A stretch of DNA of 56,485 bases from assembly GCA_020437385.1 (NCBI GenBank), contig JAGQWL010000109.1, positions 1 through 56,485 of the forward strand, given 5' to 3'. A program made the translations under genes and the position numbers. The stretch comes from Bacteroidota bacterium. GTDB taxonomy: Bacteria > Bacteroidota > Rhodothermia > Rhodothermales > JABDKH01. Each line of letters opens with the position of its first letter. Position 1 is the first letter of the stretch. Below are positions 1 through 8,743 of this stretch, one piece after another. The notes under the pieces were generated by a model, which saw only the letters and a list, made by a program, of their open reading frames with translations, was not told where the DNA came from and searched no databases.

Positions 1-336
1 GGACTCGCCTACTTCCGCGAGAAGAGTGACAACCCGCCGACGGCAGTCACGTGCTACAACGACCTCGTGGCGATCGGACTGATGCGAGCCCTTCGGGAGC
101 TCAACATCAAGGTGCCGGACGACGTGTCGGTAATAGGATATGACGACATCGCGATGTCGAGCTATTGCTGTGTCCCGTTGACGTCAGTCAGGGTGCCGAG
201 GAAGCAGATCGGCAACCGGGCCGCGGAGATGCTGATTCAGCACATCGAGTCGTCCGATACGTGGAAGATCGAGCGTCTTTCACTGAAGGCCGAGCTGATC
301 GTGCGCGAGTCGACGCGCGCCTTGACCGAAAGCTGA
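1..336 (+). CDS. LacI-family transcriptional regulator, C-terminal part (5' end outside window)
   Basis: The frame is open from base 1 and ends at TGA 334-336, giving 111 residues of the periplasmic-binding-protein-like effector domain of a LacI/GalR repressor. Visible signatures are CYNDLVAIGLMRAL, then VPDDVSVIGYDD, then a PLTSVRVP segment and a GNRAAEMLIQ helix, in the usual order of the family's last third. The N-terminal HTH lies upstream of the window, so its operator preference cannot be read. The arabinose-type genes next door suggest it controls them (inference). It is convergent with the symporter gene at 402-2156. Confidence 0.88.
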   Translation, partial: GLAYFREKSDNPPTAVTCYNDLVAIGLMRALRELNIKVPDDVSVIGYDDIAMSSYCCVPLTSVRVPRKQIGNRAAEMLIQHIESSDTWKIERLSLKAELIVRESTRALTES

Positions 337-359
337 CGCGGGTCCGACAATTCGTCAAA

Positions 360-381
360 CCGGAAACGAGCATCGTTCCGG
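360..381. terminator. Hairpin between convergent genes
   Basis: The arms CCGGAA-CG and CG-TTCCGG flank a five-base loop, with one bulged A. It sits in the 65-base gap between the LacI stop and the symporter stop, where a bidirectional terminator is expected. There is no clear T-tract, so the call is tentative. Confidence 0.35.
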
Positions 382-401
382 GCTCTCGTCGAATGAACAG
401 A

Positions 402-2156
402 CTAGCCGTTGAAGTAGAGGTACGCGGCGAGGATCAGAACGAGTACGAGGGCTGATGCTGCCACGTCTCTCCAGTCCCAGCTCCGGCGCGATTCAGCTCG
501 ATGCTCGGCGGTCAATGTTCCGTACGTGAGGCCGCTGATCTGCTCGTAGACTGGCGGTGCCGTCGCATAGCTCACCGCAAACATCACGAGTATGCAGATC
601 ACCGTGATCGCGAGGCTGTAGTACTGGAAGAAGATGTTGTTGATGATCCAGAGGAAGCTCCCCGGGTCATAAGCGAATCCGTCCATCATCGCCACGGGCG
701 TGTCGACAGCGAGCCTGAACAATCCGAGGGCAAACCCGACGAGCAGCGCCGAAAGGCAGCCTTCCTTATTAAGCCGCTTGTTGAAAACGCCGAGGAAGAA
801 CACGACGAAGATCGGCGGCGCCAGGTACGACTGCACTCCCTGCAGGTAGTCGTAGAGTCCGCGGCCGCCCTGAATCACCGGGATCCACGCGAGTCCGATG
901 ACGACCATCACGACGGTTGCCACGCGCCCCATCCACACGAGGTGCGTCTGCGATGCATTCGGCCGCAGCCGGCTGTAGAAGTCCATCGTGAACAACGTCG
1001 ACGAAGCGTTGAAGACACCCGCCAGCGAACTCATCAGCGCCGCCAGCAGACCGGCGACGACGATGCCGCGAATACCGACAGGAAGAATGTGGGCGACCAG
1101 GAGTGGGAATGCGGCCTGTGCGTTCTCGCGAATCAACTCGCCGTTGGAATCAAGCAGCGCGTTCTGGATTTCAGCAATCTGACCGGTTTCCGCCAGGGCA
1201 AACGTGATGATCCCCGGGATGATAAAGATGAACACGGGAAGCAGCTTGAGGACGGCTGCTGCGATCGAGCCTCGTCTGGCTTCCGTTTCATTCTTGGCGC
1301 CGAGCGCACGCTGCACGATGTACTGGTCCGTGGTCCAGTACCAGAGTCCAATAATCGGCGCGCAGAAGAGCATGCTCAGCCACGGGTACTGGTCGTTGAA
1401 GTACCAGGCCATTTCGGACGACGTTCGGACCGGCGCCCACGTCGATGCCATTCCATCGGGGACAAGCGGCTTCCAGAGGTTGAACATTTCGGAGCCTACG
1501 ACCGCCTTGAGTTGCGCCCATCCGCCGATTGCATCGAGGCCATACACGAGCACGAGGCCGGAGCCGATGACGAGGATCACCGTCTGCAGGGCTTCAGTGT
1601 ACGCGACAGCCCGAAGGCCGCCAAGAACCGTATAGATCCCCGTGAAGACGATGACAAGGATCGACCCGATCCAGAAGCTGTTCAGACCCATGATCGACAG
1701 CTCGGGCATGAGGACGCTGAAAACGACGCCGCCCGCGAAGATGCCCACTGCAATTTTGGTGAGCACGTACGCAACGAGGGAGATGACGGAGAGGATCGTA
1801 CGGGCGACCGGCGAATAGCGGCGCTCCAGGAATTCCGGCATCGTGAACACCTTCGACCGCATGTAGAACGGAACCATGACCCAGCCCAGCACGAGCAGGC
1901 ACCAGGCGTGCAGTTCGTAGTGTGCGAGCGCGACGCCGTCCGTTGCGCCGGAGCCCGCCAGCCCGACGAGGTGTTCCGAGCCGATATTGGAGGCGAAGAT
2001 CGACGCGCCCACAATGAGCCAACCGAGGTGGCGTCCCGCAAGGAAGTAGTCTGTCGTGGTGTCGTTCTTCTGGCGGATGACCCACCAGGCGAGTCCAAGA
2101 ATGATGCAGAAATAGCCTGCAATGACGATCCAGTCGACGGTAGCCAGTGTGCTCAT
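402..2156 (-). CDS. SGLT-type sodium:sugar symporter (SSS family)
   Basis: A 584-residue multi-spanning protein of the solute:sodium symporter family, predicted to import a sugar with Na+ across the inner membrane. The SGLT signature near residues 50-70 (ASNIGSEHLVGLAGSGA) closely resembles animal and Vibrio sugar symporters. A second typical block is SLAGVFNASSTLFTMDFY, in the region that holds the Na+ site. About 14 hydrophobic segments are visible, the last at the extreme C-terminus. It is transcribed away from the isomerase-kinase-epimerase genes across a 517-base region, so the imported sugar is probably the arabinose-type substrate of those enzymes (inference). The start ATG at 2156 gives a standard N-terminus. 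Confidence 0.92.
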   Translation of the reverse strand: MSTLATVDWIVIAGYFCIILGLAWWVIRQKNDTTTDYFLAGRHLGWLIVGASIFASNIGSEHLVGLAGSGATDGVALAHYELHAWCLLVLGWVMVPFYMRSKVFTMPEFLERRYSPVARTILSVISLVAYVLTKIAVGIFAGGVVFSVLMPELSIMGLNSFWIGSILVIVFTGIYTVLGGLRAVAYTEALQTVILVIGSGLVLVYGLDAIGGWAQLKAVVGSEMFNLWKPLVPDGMASTWAPVRTSSEMAWYFNDQYPWLSMLFCAPIIGLWYWTTDQYIVQRALGAKNETEARRGSIAAAVLKLLPVFIFIIPGIITFALAETGQIAEIQNALLDSNGELIRENAQAAFPLLVAHILPVGIRGIVVAGLLAALMSSLAGVFNASSTLFTMDFYSRLRPNASQTHLVWMGRVATVVMVVIGLAWIPVIQGGRGLYDYLQGVQSYLAPPIFVVFFLGVFNKRLNKEGCLSALLVGFALGLFRLAVDTPVAMMDGFAYDPGSFLWIINNIFFQYYSLAITVICILVMFAVSYATAPPVYEQISGLTYGTLTAEHRAESRRSWDWRDVAASALVLVLILAAYLYFNG

Positions 2157-2296
2157 TGCTTTCGGTTGGCTGCTTGCGGACGATTTGCTGAACGGGCGGG
2201 CGCCCGGTTCCGTCGCGAAGATACTCTACTTGTTGAAAAAAATGCGCGATGCCCCCTTTTCGGTCTCGCTGCCACGAAACATAACGCAAAGTAATA

Positions 2297-2329
2297 TTGA
2301 AACGCATCAACCTTTTGCCTTACGTTTCA
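2297..2329. promoter_or_regulatory. Candidate LacI-family operator
   Basis: TTGAAACG/CATCAA at 2297-2310 is an imperfect palindrome centred on CG, as in many LacI-family sites. Its TGAAACG half (2298-2304) is repeated in inverse orientation as CGTTTCA at 2323-2329. It lies about 140 bases upstream of the symporter start, in the control region of the sugar genes. The assignment to the LacI protein at base 1 is inference. Confidence 0.35.
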
Positions 2330-2583
2330 GCGAACAAATCGGCAAGGGCGCGGAAATGCGGCCGGAAGCGCTATTCCAGTCGTGGAACACAGCCGAAATA
2401 ATCCGCACATCCGATAGGTAATGACCGTGAAAACACGGATTTTAGGGTTCTTCAGGGCCGTTGAAGCAATTTGAACGAGTTTGAACAAAATTGCCGAAGG
2501 GCCAGTCGGTACGTCGCACGCATTTTTGAAGTCGAGACCGGTCGGGTTGCAGGACGCGGCTGGGGCAGTGGGTAGAAGGAAAT

Positions 2584-2666
2584 CGAACGACAGGCCCGAG
2601 CGGCGCCGAACGAGGTGCTCAGGCATCGAACGAGCGACGTACGACCGAACGAAGCGCACCGAACGA
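2584..2666 (+). repeat. Five CGAACGA heptamers upstream of the isomerase
   Basis: Exact CGAACGA copies begin at 2584, 2607, 2627, 2646 and 2660 (spacings 23, 20, 19, 14). The last ends eight bases before the GTG start at 2674. All are in one orientation and would lie in the 5' leader. Their role is unknown. Confidence 0.5.
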
Positions 2667-2673
2667 GAAAGAA

Positions 2674-4134
2674 GTGGACGAACCAGTGACTACGAAGAAC
2701 AGCGTTGGCGAAAGCAGCCGAACCGATCGACCTATCACACTCGGCGTAATCGTCGGCAACCGCGGCTTTTTTCCGAGCCACTTGTGTGAGTCAGGACGAA
2801 AGACCATTCTCGACGTGCTCGAAAAGGCCGGAATTCGGGCAGTGATCACGCACGAGGAGACCACGAACAACGGTGCAATCGAAAGCCTCGAGGAGGCACG
2901 GCGATGTGCCGACCTGTTCAAGCAGAAGCGCGACGAGATTGACGGCATTCTCGTGACACTGCCCAACTTCGGAGACGAGCGGGCAATTGCGAACGTGATC
3001 CGTTGGTCGGGGCTCGACGTTCCGGTCCTCGTTCACGCCTTCAACGACGCACCCGGCAAGATGTCGCTGCAGTACCGGCGCGATAGTTTCTGCGGGAAGA
3101 TGTCGGCCTGCAACAACCTCCATCAGTACGGAATCAAGTATTCCCTCACCACGCATCACACGATGGATCCCGAGTCAGAGACGTTCGCTCGGGACCTGCA
3201 GCGTTTTGCCGCAACCTGCCGAGTAACCCGATCGCTCAAGAGCGTCCGACTGGGTCAAATCGGTGCGCGACCTGCTGCGTTCAACACCGTTCGATACAGC
3301 GAGAAGCTCTTTGAACGCTCGGGCATCTCCGTCGAAACCCTCGACCTTTCCGAATTGATGGGGTGGATTCGCCAGATGGGTGACGACGACGCTGCCGTCA
3401 AAGCGAAGCTGGACGAAATCGGAGACTATACGACCGTAACAGGTGTCCCGCAGGAGAGTCTCGTGAAGATGGCCAAGCTCGGTGTCGCCGTTGATCGCTT
3501 CATGAACGACCAGGGACTGGCGGCTACTGCGATCCAGTGTTGGACGTCACTCGAGGAGTTCTACGGTGTTGTTCCGTGTACCTGCATGAGCATGCTCAGC
3601 AACAACTTGATGGCGAGCGCGTGCGAAGCCGACATCGCCGGCACCGTCAGTATGTATGCGCTGCAGCAAGCCTCCGGCGTGCCGGCGGCGTTGCTCGACT
3701 GGAACAACAACTACGGTGAGGAGCTCGACAAGGGCGTCGTGTTTCATTGTTCGAACCTTCCGAACGCGTTCTTTGGTGACGCGCGGAAAATGGACTTCCA
3801 GGAGATCATCGCCGGAACGGTGGGCAAAGAGAATACGTTCGGCACAATCGTCGGCCGCATCGATCCAGGTCCGTTCACCTATTGCCGTGTTTCAACGGAC
3901 GACTACACGGGCGCCATCCGTGCGTATGTCGGCGAAGGCAATTTCACCGACGACACGATGGAGACATTTGGCGGCTACGGCGTGTTCGAAGTTCCTCGGA
4001 TGCAGCAGCTCCTTGCCCACATCTGCGAAAACGGATTCGAGCACCACGTCGCGGCAACCCGTGCGGAAGTTGCCGCCCCGCTGAAAGAAGCACTCGGAAA
4101 GTATCTCGACTGGAGTGTCTATCTGCACACCTGA
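2674..4134 (+). CDS. L-fucose/L-arabinose isomerase-family sugar isomerase
   Basis: A 486-residue protein of the FucI/AraA superfamily, which converts aldoses to ketoses with a divalent metal. The N-terminal Rossmann-like part has GILVTLPNFGDERA (about residues 92-105), followed by DSFCGKMSACNNLHQYGIKY and IGARPAAFNTVRYSEKL, blocks I associate with FucI-related isomerases rather than classical AraA. Its position just before ribulokinase and ribulose-phosphate epimerase genes (30-base gap) implies that it acts as the L-arabinose isomerase of this pathway (inference). The start is the GTG at 2674, since no ATG occurs early in the frame; a GTG at 2686 is an alternative. GAGAAAG just upstream is a weak ribosome site. 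Confidence 0.85.
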   Translation: MDEPVTTKNSVGESSRTDRPITLGVIVGNRGFFPSHLCESGRKTILDVLEKAGIRAVITHEETTNNGAIESLEEARRCADLFKQKRDEIDGILVTLPNFGDERAIANVIRWSGLDVPVLVHAFNDAPGKMSLQYRRDSFCGKMSACNNLHQYGIKYSLTTHHTMDPESETFARDLQRFAATCRVTRSLKSVRLGQIGARPAAFNTVRYSEKLFERSGISVETLDLSELMGWIRQMGDDDAAVKAKLDEIGDYTTVTGVPQESLVKMAKLGVAVDRFMNDQGLAATAIQCWTSLEEFYGVVPCTCMSMLSNNLMASACEADIAGTVSMYALQQASGVPAALLDWNNNYGEELDKGVVFHCSNLPNAFFGDARKMDFQEIIAGTVGKENTFGTIVGRIDPGPFTYCRVSTDDYTGAIRAYVGEGNFTDDTMETFGGYGVFEVPRMQQLLAHICENGFEHHVAATRAEVAAPLKEALGKYLDWSVYLHT

Positions 4135-4164
4135 TGAGCGCGCGACGCTCAACAGACAGATACC

Positions 4165-5844
4165 ATGAGTGACAAATTCTCGATCGGACTCGACTACGGG
4201 ACGAACTCAGTTCGAGCACTCGTCGTGAAGGTTCACAGCGGCGAGGAAGTTGGCAGCCACGTGTTCAACTATCCGTCGGGCAAGAGTGGTATCCTGCTCG
4301 ATGTGTCTAACCCGGACCTCGCCCGTCAGCGACCGGCGGACTATGTGCTGGGGTTGGAGGAGAGCATCCGAGGTGCGTTGGATGCTGCTGCCGAACGACC
4401 CGGTTTCGACCGTGCATTGGTGATCGGCATCGGTATCGACACGACCGGTTCCACTCCAATTCCTGTTGATGCGGATGGACGGCCCTTGTCGTTCGATCCT
4501 CGATTCACCGACAATCTCAACGCGCAGGCGTGGCTCTGGAAGGATCACACCGGTCACGCCGAAGCTGCCGAGATTACGGCCCTTGCCGAACGCATCCGCC
4601 CCGAGTTTCTCGCGAAGTGCGGCGGCACGTATTCCTCGGAGTGGTTCTGGTCGAAGATTCTCCACTGCCTGCGTGCGGACCCGACCGTTTTTGACGCCGC
4701 TGCAACATGGGTCGAACATGCCGATTGGATGCCTGCGGTCCTCACCGGAACCGAACATCCGGACGTGCTCAAACGATCGATCTGTGCGGCCGGACACAAG
4801 GCCATGTTCAACGCGTCCTGGTCGGGCTACCCTGATGCCGACTTTCTTTCGGAGCTCGATCCGAAGCTTGCGCGCGTTGCAGCGTCGCTGCCTTCCAGGG
4901 CGCACAATGTTTCTGAGCCGGCCGGCGGGCTCACCGCTGAATGGGCGCAGCGACTCGGGCTGACGCCCGGAATACCCGTGGCAGTTGGCGCGTTCGATGC
5001 GCATCTCGGCGCGGTCGGTTCGGGCATACGTCCCGGCACCCTTGTAAAAATTATCGGAACGTCAACGTGTGATCTCATGATCGCTCCGACCGGCGAGGCG
5101 CTGCCCGATATTCCGGGTCTCTGTGGAATCGTCCCGGAATCGGTAGTGCCGGGGTTCTTCGGTCTTGAGGCGGGTCAGTCCGCAGTAGGAGACATCTTCA
5201 ACTGGTTTGTGGATGTCGTGCGACCGGAAGGAATGGACCACGAGCACCTCACGGAAGCGGCGGAAGCACTTCGTCCGGGCGAAAGCGGATTGCTTTCGCT
5301 CGATTGGCACAATGGCAATCGGACAGTTCTCGTCGACCAGCGACTGACGGGGATGATTCTGGGTTTGACGCTCCATTCGTCGCCGGCGGAGATTTACAGG
5401 GCACTGATCGAAAGCACGGCATTCGGCGCGCGCGTCATCGTGGAGCGACTCGAGGAGTACGGCGTGCCGGTCGAGCGCATCGTCAACTGCGGCGGTATTT
5501 CGGCGAAGAACCGACTGGTCATGCAGATCTACGCGGACATTCTGGGACGTCCGCAGATGATTTCGCGCAGCAAGCAGACGCCCGCGCTCGGTGCCGCAAT
5601 CGCCGGGGCCGTCGTGGCCGGTGAATCGGCCGGAGGGCACGGTTCGTTCGGAGCTGCGGCGGATGCGATGACTGGGATCGACGACGCGGTCTTCCATCCG
5701 ATTGCGGAAAATCAACGTGTTTACGACCGACTGTACAAGGTCTACCGAAAGCTCCACGATGCGTTTGGTGTCGAGGGCGAGCAGCACGACCTTTACGGCG
5801 TCATGAAAGAACTGCTGCAGATCCGAGACGAGGTGCGCCACTGA
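4165..5844 (+). CDS. araB: Ribulokinase (FGGY family)
   Basis: A 559-residue FGGY carbohydrate kinase that phosphorylates L-ribulose to L-ribulose 5-phosphate. The N-terminal ATPase-fold signature is IGLDYGTNSVRALVV (about residues 7-21), with GIDTTGSTPIPVD following as in ribulokinases. The C-terminal half has GAFDAHLGAVGSG, IIGTSTCDL and GGISAKNRLVMQI, typical of the second FGGY domain. Length matches the family. Its stop codon overlaps the epimerase start by one base (TGATG at 5842-5846), so the two are translationally coupled. Together with the isomerase and epimerase this completes the route from L-arabinose to D-xylulose 5-phosphate. Confidence 0.95.
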   Translation: MSDKFSIGLDYGTNSVRALVVKVHSGEEVGSHVFNYPSGKSGILLDVSNPDLARQRPADYVLGLEESIRGALDAAAERPGFDRALVIGIGIDTTGSTPIPVDADGRPLSFDPRFTDNLNAQAWLWKDHTGHAEAAEITALAERIRPEFLAKCGGTYSSEWFWSKILHCLRADPTVFDAAATWVEHADWMPAVLTGTEHPDVLKRSICAAGHKAMFNASWSGYPDADFLSELDPKLARVAASLPSRAHNVSEPAGGLTAEWAQRLGLTPGIPVAVGAFDAHLGAVGSGIRPGTLVKIIGTSTCDLMIAPTGEALPDIPGLCGIVPESVVPGFFGLEAGQSAVGDIFNWFVDVVRPEGMDHEHLTEAAEALRPGESGLLSLDWHNGNRTVLVDQRLTGMILGLTLHSSPAEIYRALIESTAFGARVIVERLEEYGVPVERIVNCGGISAKNRLVMQIYADILGRPQMISRSKQTPALGAAIAGAVVAGESAGGHGSFGAAADAMTGIDDAVFHPIAENQRVYDRLYKVYRKLHDAFGVEGEQHDLYGVMKELLQIRDEVRH

Positions 5845-6545
5845 TGCCATATGAAGCGCTGAAGGAAGCGGTCTGGAAGGCGAATCGCGACATCGTCGAG
5901 GCGGGACTGGTTGTCTTGACGTGGGGCAATGCCAGCGGTGCGGACAGGAGAGACGGTGTGTTCGCCATCAAACCGAGCGGCGTCAGCTACGAACACATGC
6001 AGCCGTCGGACATGGTCGTGCTGTCGATCGAAACGGGAGAGGTGGTTGAGGGTTCGCTGCGGCCGTCATCGGACACGCCGACGCATCTACATCTGTACCG
6101 AAGCTTCGAGGCCATCGGCGGAATCGTTCACACGCACTCGACAAATGCCGTAAGCTGGGCGCAGGCAGACAGCGATCTTCCGTGTTTCGGGACAACACAC
6201 GCGGATCACTTTCATGGCCCCGTGCCCGTCACGCGTCGGATGTGGGAGGACGAGATCCGGTCGAACTACGAGCACAACACCGGTGTCGTGATTGTCGAGC
6301 GCTTCGAGGAGCTTGGCGTCGACGCGCTGTCGATTCCGGCCGTACTCGTTGCCGGTCACGGTCCGTTCGCATGGGGCGACACGGTGGAGTCTGCCGTCGA
6401 AAACGCGATCGTTCTCGAAGAGTCCGCTAACATGGCGGTACGGACCCTCATCGTTAATCGGAATGCCGAACCGATCGGCAAAGCGCTGATCGACAAACAT
6501 TTTCTGCGTAAGCACGGCACGGACGCCTACTACGGCCAGGGTTAG
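5844..6545 (+). CDS. araD: L-ribulose-5-phosphate 4-epimerase
   Basis: A 233-residue class II aldolase-fold epimerase converting L-ribulose 5-phosphate to D-xylulose 5-phosphate. The metal-binding HTHST block, the THADHFHGPVPVTR segment and the GHGPFAWG block with the third metal His are all present and in order. Other recognisable pieces are WGNASGADR and KPSGVSYEHMQPSDMV near the N-terminus. Length is standard. The ATG overlaps the kinase stop. Fifty-two bases separate it from the next gene, so the aldose epimerase may be co-transcribed. Confidence 0.95.
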   Translation: MPYEALKEAVWKANRDIVEAGLVVLTWGNASGADRRDGVFAIKPSGVSYEHMQPSDMVVLSIETGEVVEGSLRPSSDTPTHLHLYRSFEAIGGIVHTHSTNAVSWAQADSDLPCFGTTHADHFHGPVPVTRRMWEDEIRSNYEHNTGVVIVERFEELGVDALSIPAVLVAGHGPFAWGDTVESAVENAIVLEESANMAVRTLIVNRNAEPIGKALIDKHFLRKHGTDAYYGQG

Positions 6546-6597
6546 ACGCATTGCCCGCTAAACATTCGTTCTGCGACGACGCCAAACCTCATTAATC

Positions 6598-7758
6598 ATG
6601 AACAACAAAATGACCTGGGTATTCGCATCCTGTATTGCCATCGTTCTTTTTGCTGCCGCGTGTGCATCGCCGCAGCCGGCGGGCGAGACGGCTACCGCCG
6701 ACGAGGAAGTATTTACTCAACTGCCGGATGGGAGAGCGGTCAAGCTGTTCACGCTGACAAATGCCAATGGAATAGAGGTGCGCGCGATCGAGTACGGCGG
6801 GATCATCCTCTCCCTGAAGGTCCCGGATCGCAACGGAACCGTCGCCGACATCGCACTAGGGTACGATTCCCTGCAGGGCTACCTGGATGTGACGCCCTAT
6901 TTCGGCGCGATCATCGGCCGCTACGGAAATCGGATTGATGCCGCACGTTTCGTCCTCGACGGAAACGAGTACCAGCTCGCCGCGAACGACGGGGAGAACC
7001 ACCTGCACGGCGGACTTGTCGGTTTCGACAAGGTTCTCTGGAAGGGCGAGACATTCGAAAACGCTGACGGTGTCGGCGTCGTTTTTACGTACACAAGTCC
7101 GGACGGCGAGGAAGGGTACCCCGGCACGCTCAACGCAAAGGTTACCTACACGCTTACCGATGACAACGATCTGATCTTTGCTTACGAGGCGACAACCGAT
7201 AAGGCAACTCCGGTGAATCTCACGCAGCACACCTACTTCAATCTCGCGGGACAGGATAGCGGCACGATTCTCGACCAGCTCATGATGATCAACGCGTCGC
7301 ACTACACGCCGATCAACTCGGGGCTGATTCCGACCGGCGAAGTTGCGCGTGTCGAGGGAACGCCGTTCGATTTCCGTCAACCGACCGCGATCGGCGCACA
7401 TATTGCCGACGATAACGAGCAACTCCGATTCGGACGCGGCTTCGACCACAACTTCGTGCTGGATCGCGGCGATGCGTCGCCAGACAGCCTTGTCCTTGCG
7501 GCACGGGCAGTCGATCCGACTTCCGGTCGTGTGATGGAGGTCCGAACGACTGAGCCGGCGATCCAGTTCTACTCGGGTAATTTCCTGGACGGCACGATTA
7601 CCGGGAAGGGAGGAACCGTGTACGAATATCGAACCGGCTTTTGCCTCGAAACGCAGCATTACCCCGACTCGCCCAACAAGCCTGAGTTTCCAAACACGAT
7701 TCTCCGACCGGGTGAAACGTATTCGTCGAAGACGGTCTATTCGTTCTCGACTGAGTAA
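6598..7758 (+). CDS. galM: Aldose 1-epimerase (mutarotase), lipoprotein
   Basis: A 386-residue galactose-mutarotase-fold enzyme that interconverts alpha and beta anomers of aldoses. The first 22 residues form a lipoprotein signal ending in FAAAC, so it should be exported and lipid-anchored, probably in the periplasm. Catalytic-region motifs are visible: NHLHGG, the His in LTQHTYFNL, the Asp in GFDHNFVLD and the Glu in FCLETQHYPDSPN. It follows araD on the same strand and probably prepares the sugar anomer for uptake or isomerisation (inference). The export signal is unlike the cytoplasmic E. coli enzyme but common in Bacteroidota. Confidence 0.93.
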   Translation: MNNKMTWVFASCIAIVLFAAACASPQPAGETATADEEVFTQLPDGRAVKLFTLTNANGIEVRAIEYGGIILSLKVPDRNGTVADIALGYDSLQGYLDVTPYFGAIIGRYGNRIDAARFVLDGNEYQLAANDGENHLHGGLVGFDKVLWKGETFENADGVGVVFTYTSPDGEEGYPGTLNAKVTYTLTDDNDLIFAYEATTDKATPVNLTQHTYFNLAGQDSGTILDQLMMINASHYTPINSGLIPTGEVARVEGTPFDFRQPTAIGAHIADDNEQLRFGRGFDHNFVLDRGDASPDSLVLAARAVDPTSGRVMEVRTTEPAIQFYSGNFLDGTITGKGGTVYEYRTGFCLETQHYPDSPNKPEFPNTILRPGETYSSKTVYSFSTE

Positions 7759-7885
7759 ATCCGGCTTCCCGGGGCTTGCCGTCGCCGGCCGCGACTCCTG
7801 CGTGGCGCTTCAGGCCCAAGCCAGACGATACAACTCTACTGCGAAAAAATCCCCTGACTCCTGTCAACTCTTTGTGCGCCGGAGC

Positions 7886-7917
7886 GTTAATTGCCCCTCC
7901 GGAAATCGGCAATTAAC
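7886..7917. promoter_or_regulatory. Perfect 10-bp inverted repeat ahead of yaaA
   Basis: GTTAATTGCC at 7886-7895 and GGCAATTAAC at 7908-7917 are perfect inverse copies separated by 12 bases. The right arm ends 14 bases before the yaaA ATG. It could be an operator, a leader hairpin that limits translation, or a terminator for the upstream gene; no T-tract follows. Confidence 0.45.
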
Positions 7918-7931
7918 AGAACCACGGATCC

Positions 7932-8705
7932 ATGCTGTCCCTGATCTCTCCCGCAAAGACCCTTGATTTTGACACGCCCGCCCCGATCGGCACCTCGACC
8001 AAACCAGCGATGCTCGACGATTCGCAGCTCCTCATCGACGAGCTTCGCGAGCTGTCGGCCGCTCGGATCTCAAGCCTGATGGGTATCAGTGATTCGCTCG
8101 GGGAGCTCAATCGCGATCGCTACGCCGCCTGGAGCACGCCCTTCACACGCTCAAACGCAAAGCAGGCCCTGTTCGCGTTCATGGGCGATGTCTACCGCGG
8201 CATCGACGCTGCCTCACTGGCAGAGGACGATCTGAAATACGCCCAGCAGCATCTTCGAATTCTCTCTGGCCTCTATGGTGTGCTTCGTCCGCTTGACCTG
8301 ATCCAGGCATACCGGCTTGAGATGGGGACGAAGCTGACGAACGAGCGGGGCGAAGACCTCTACGCGTTCTGGGGCGACAAGATCACCAAAGAGCTTAACA
8401 AGCAGCTGAAGTCAATCAAATCGGGCGTTGTCGCGAACCTCGCTTCAAACGAATACTTCAAGTCGGTCCGCAAGGACGCGCTCAAGGCGGATATCGTGGC
8501 TCCCGTGTTCCTCGATGAGAAGAACGGCAAGTACAAAATTATCAGCTTCTATGCGAAGAAAGCACGCGGCTTCATGACCGCCTGGATCATGCAGAATCGG
8601 ATCGAAGACCCCAATGACCTGAAGAAGTTCAAGGTCGAGGGGTACCGGTATTCGGCTGAGCTATCCAGGCCCGGCGAACCCGCCTTTGTCAGGGACGAGC
8701 AGTAA
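7932..8705 (+). CDS. yaaA: YaaA family peroxide-stress protein (UPF0246)
   Basis: A 257-residue member of the YaaA/UPF0246 family, which in E. coli limits intracellular free iron during hydrogen peroxide stress. The N-terminal [18 protein letters not shown] is diagnostic, and [22 protein letters not shown] and [15 protein letters not shown] are the other conserved blocks. Length equals the usual family length. It has no signal peptide and is cytoplasmic. A perfect inverted repeat lies directly upstream. No other oxidative-stress gene is adjacent, so the role is taken from the family alone. Confidence 0.94.
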   Translation: MLSLISPAKTLDFDTPAPIGTSTKPAMLDDSQLLIDELRELSAARISSLMGISDSLGELNRDRYAAWSTPFTRSNAKQALFAFMGDVYRGIDAASLAEDDLKYAQQHLRILSGLYGVLRPLDLIQAYRLEMGTKLTNERGEDLYAFWGDKITKELNKQLKSIKSGVVANLASNEYFKSVRKDALKADIVAPVFLDEKNGKYKIISFYAKKARGFMTAWIMQNRIEDPNDLKKFKVEGYRYSAELSRPGEPAFVRDEQ

Positions 8706-8743
8706 ATTCGAAAAGGTTGATTCGGGGTCAGGTCCCTATTCCC

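Larger units (their letters stand above)
2157..2673. other. Divergent intergenic control region of the arabinose-type locus
   Basis: This 517-base stretch between the divergent symporter and isomerase genes has no convincing gene. It holds a 7-bp inverted repeat resembling a LacI-type site (2298-2329), a perfect CCGTG-AAAA-CACGG hairpin or palindrome at 2425-2438 followed by ATTTT, and five CGAACGA heptamers just before the isomerase. Promoters for both directions must lie here, but I cannot assign -10/-35 elements with confidence. Confidence 0.6.

Noticed and set aside
501-2294. Long plus-strand open frame opposite the sugar symporter
   Set aside because: Composition is His/Asp/Arg-rich with no domain; it is the mirror frame of the well-supported SSS gene.
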